This document shows, piece after piece, positions 63,092 through 64,000 of a stretch of 64,000 bases of DNA. The DNA is from Bradyrhizobium sp. AZCC 2176 (lineage in GTDB: Bacteria > Pseudomonadota > Alphaproteobacteria > Rhizobiales > Xanthobacteraceae): positions 3,162,001-3,226,000 of the forward strand of contig NZ_JAZHRX010000001.1 in assembly GCF_036924645.1 (NCBI RefSeq), written 5' to 3'. The notes under the pieces were generated by a model. It was not told the DNA's origin. It worked only from the letters and a program-made list of their open reading frames with translations, and searched no databases. Within the stretch, counting starts at the first letter, position 1. The number at the start of each line of letters is the position of its first letter. The translations under genes and the position numbers were made by a program.

Positions 63092-64000
63092 CTATTTGTT
63101 CTCTTGCGCGCGGCGTTTGGCCTCGACGTCGATGGTCTCGGCCAGATCAGGATGCCGCGCCATCAGCAGGCGAAAATCCACGAGGTCGAGCACCAGCAGC
63201 CGCGTCACCTTGGTGGTCGTGACATTAGCGCCGCGCACATTGTTGCCGAGCAGGGCCATCTCGCCGAAGAACGCGCCTTCGCCGAGCGCTACCTTCTTGC
63301 CGGGCAATTCGACCTCGGCCTCGCCGGCGGCGATGAAATACATGCAGTCGCCCTGCTGGCCCTTGCGGATGATCATGGTGCGCGCCGGCAGGTCCATCGT
63401 GCGCAGCATGTGCGTGACGTCGGCGATCGCGGCCGGGCCGAGGGTAGCGAAGAACGGCACCTTGCTGACGGTCTCCCACGTCTTCAGGAAATTGTCGCGG
63501 CGGGTCTCGGCGGCAAAGCCGGTCGCCAGAATACCGGTCCAGAGCCCGAACACGCCGAGGCCGGAGATCATCACCAACGCCGCAACCATGCGACCGAGCG
63601 GCGTGATCGGCACCACGTCGCCATAGCCGGTGGTGGTCAGCGTCACCACCGCCCACCACAGCGCCGCCGGCACGCTGCCAAAGGTCGCCGGCTGCACGTC
63701 GCGCTCCAGGAAATATTCCGCAACCGATGCCAGGAACACCACCATCAGGAAGATCACGAGCACGCTGAACAACGGCCCTGATTCCAGCACCAGCACACGC
63801 CGGAGCTGCCGCAGCCCCGGGATGCCCGGAACGACCTTGAGCACCCAGAGGATGCTGAGCAGCCACGCCGTCCTGGGCTCGATGCCCACGAGGAGAGCAA
63901 CTGGCACGGCCAGGGCACCGATCGCGTCGACGACCCCGCTGCTGGAGCGCGCGTAGAGCGACAGCCGCCCCTGCCGCGCCATGTGGCGCAGCCGCACCAG
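63092..64000 (-). CDS. Cyclic-nucleotide-gated potassium channel, MlotiK1-like (5' end beyond window)
   Basis: About 300 residues are visible; the N-terminus lies past the window end. The visible part holds membrane helices ending in a pore with the K+ filter TTTGYGD (near 63615-63640), S6 (ALVMISGLGVFGLWTGILATGF) and a C-terminal cyclic-nucleotide-binding domain with the phosphate-binding cassette GEGAFFGEMALL and R in GNNVRGANV. SVAEYFLERDVQPATFGSVPAALWWAVVTLTTTG matches MlotiK1 closely in pattern from memory. Binding of cAMP should open it. With the cyclase at 5968 in the same window a functional link is possible, but they are 55 kb apart. Confidence 0.94.
   Translation of the reverse strand: MVRLRHMARQGRLSLYARSSSGVVDAIGALAVPVALLVGIEPRTAWLLSILWVLKVVPGIPGLRQLRRVLVLESGPLFSVLVIFLMVVFLASVAEYFLERDVQPATFGSVPAALWWAVVTLTTTGYGDVVPITPLGRMVAALVMISGLGVFGLWTGILATGFAAETRRDNFLKTWETVSKVPFFATLGPAAIADVTHMLRTMDLPARTMIIRKGQQGDCMYFIAAGEAEVELPGKKVALGEGAFFGEMALLGNNVRGANVTTTKVTRLLVLDLVDFRLLMARHPDLAETIDVEAKRRAQENK

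Overview
The window looks like chromosomal DNA of a Bradyrhizobium-type alphaproteobacterium (Nitrobacteraceae). The evidence is high GC, many oligopeptide-type ABC transporters, LysR regulators and acyl-CoA enzymes, short DUF1127 proteins, a membrane-bound ferritin (MbfA) behind a perfect Irr-type iron control element, an MlotiK1-like cyclic-nucleotide-gated K+ channel, and a dense set of long palindromic intergenic repeats. No rRNA, tRNA, CRISPR array, prophage or intact insertion sequence was seen. The genus is an inference from gene content.

Layout. 1-8.2 kb: the start of a BTLCP (LapG-like) periplasmic cysteine protease faces away from a 1656-residue FecR/VCBS/type-I-secreted adhesin, which is followed by a CHASE2-adenylate cyclase. 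8.3-17.5 kb: an oligopeptide/amide ABC uptake operon with a GatC/AtzG-like small protein and an amidase inside it, plus a second, divergent binding protein. 17.6-20.2 kb: small proteins, a LysR regulator and a thioesterase. 20.3-23.4 kb: a PrtD/HlyD type I exporter pair, preceded by an 18-bp tandem repeat. 23.4-26.7 kb: a PncC/CinA-type protein, then two paralogous amidohydrolases overlapping a Rieske ferredoxin. 26.9-30.3 kb: DUF1127, a winged-helix/TPR regulator, a VTT membrane protein and a small conserved protein. 30.8-35.5 kb: a tricarballylate/citrate-type (tcu) operon with a secreted alpha/beta hydrolase between tcuA and tcuB, and its LysR regulator.

35.6-44.8 kb: DUF1127, GNAT acetyltransferase, crotonase, an atypical SDR, AidB-like acyl-CoA dehydrogenase, Zn alcohol dehydrogenase, SnoaL-like protein, amidase and mbfA. 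44.8-57.7 kb: a catabolic acyl-CoA block with an epoxide-hydrolase-like enzyme, acyl-CoA ligase, thiolase, TetR regulator, SDR, the 34-codon scar of a deleted crotonase gene, a feruloyl-CoA-synthase-like ligase, three acyl-CoA dehydrogenases (two are tandem duplicates) and a nitroreductase. 57.7-64 kb: a WYL regulator divergent from a GST across a perfect 11-bp inverted repeat, DUF6157, ankyrin-repeat protein, a small secreted protein, a crotonase and the CNG channel, cut off by the window end.

How genes may work together. The protease, adhesin, cyclase and type I exporter could form a surface-adhesion switch: export, periplasmic retention, proteolytic release and cAMP sensing. The 45-58 kb block encodes activation (two ligases), dehydrogenation (three ACADs), 3-hydroxyacyl oxidation (SDR) and thiolysis (thiolase), but its local hydratase is deleted; crotonases at 36.7 and 62.3 kb could substitute. 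At least eight families of long intergenic palindromes sit between genes, often inside operons. One copy supplies the last seven codons of the TetR gene.
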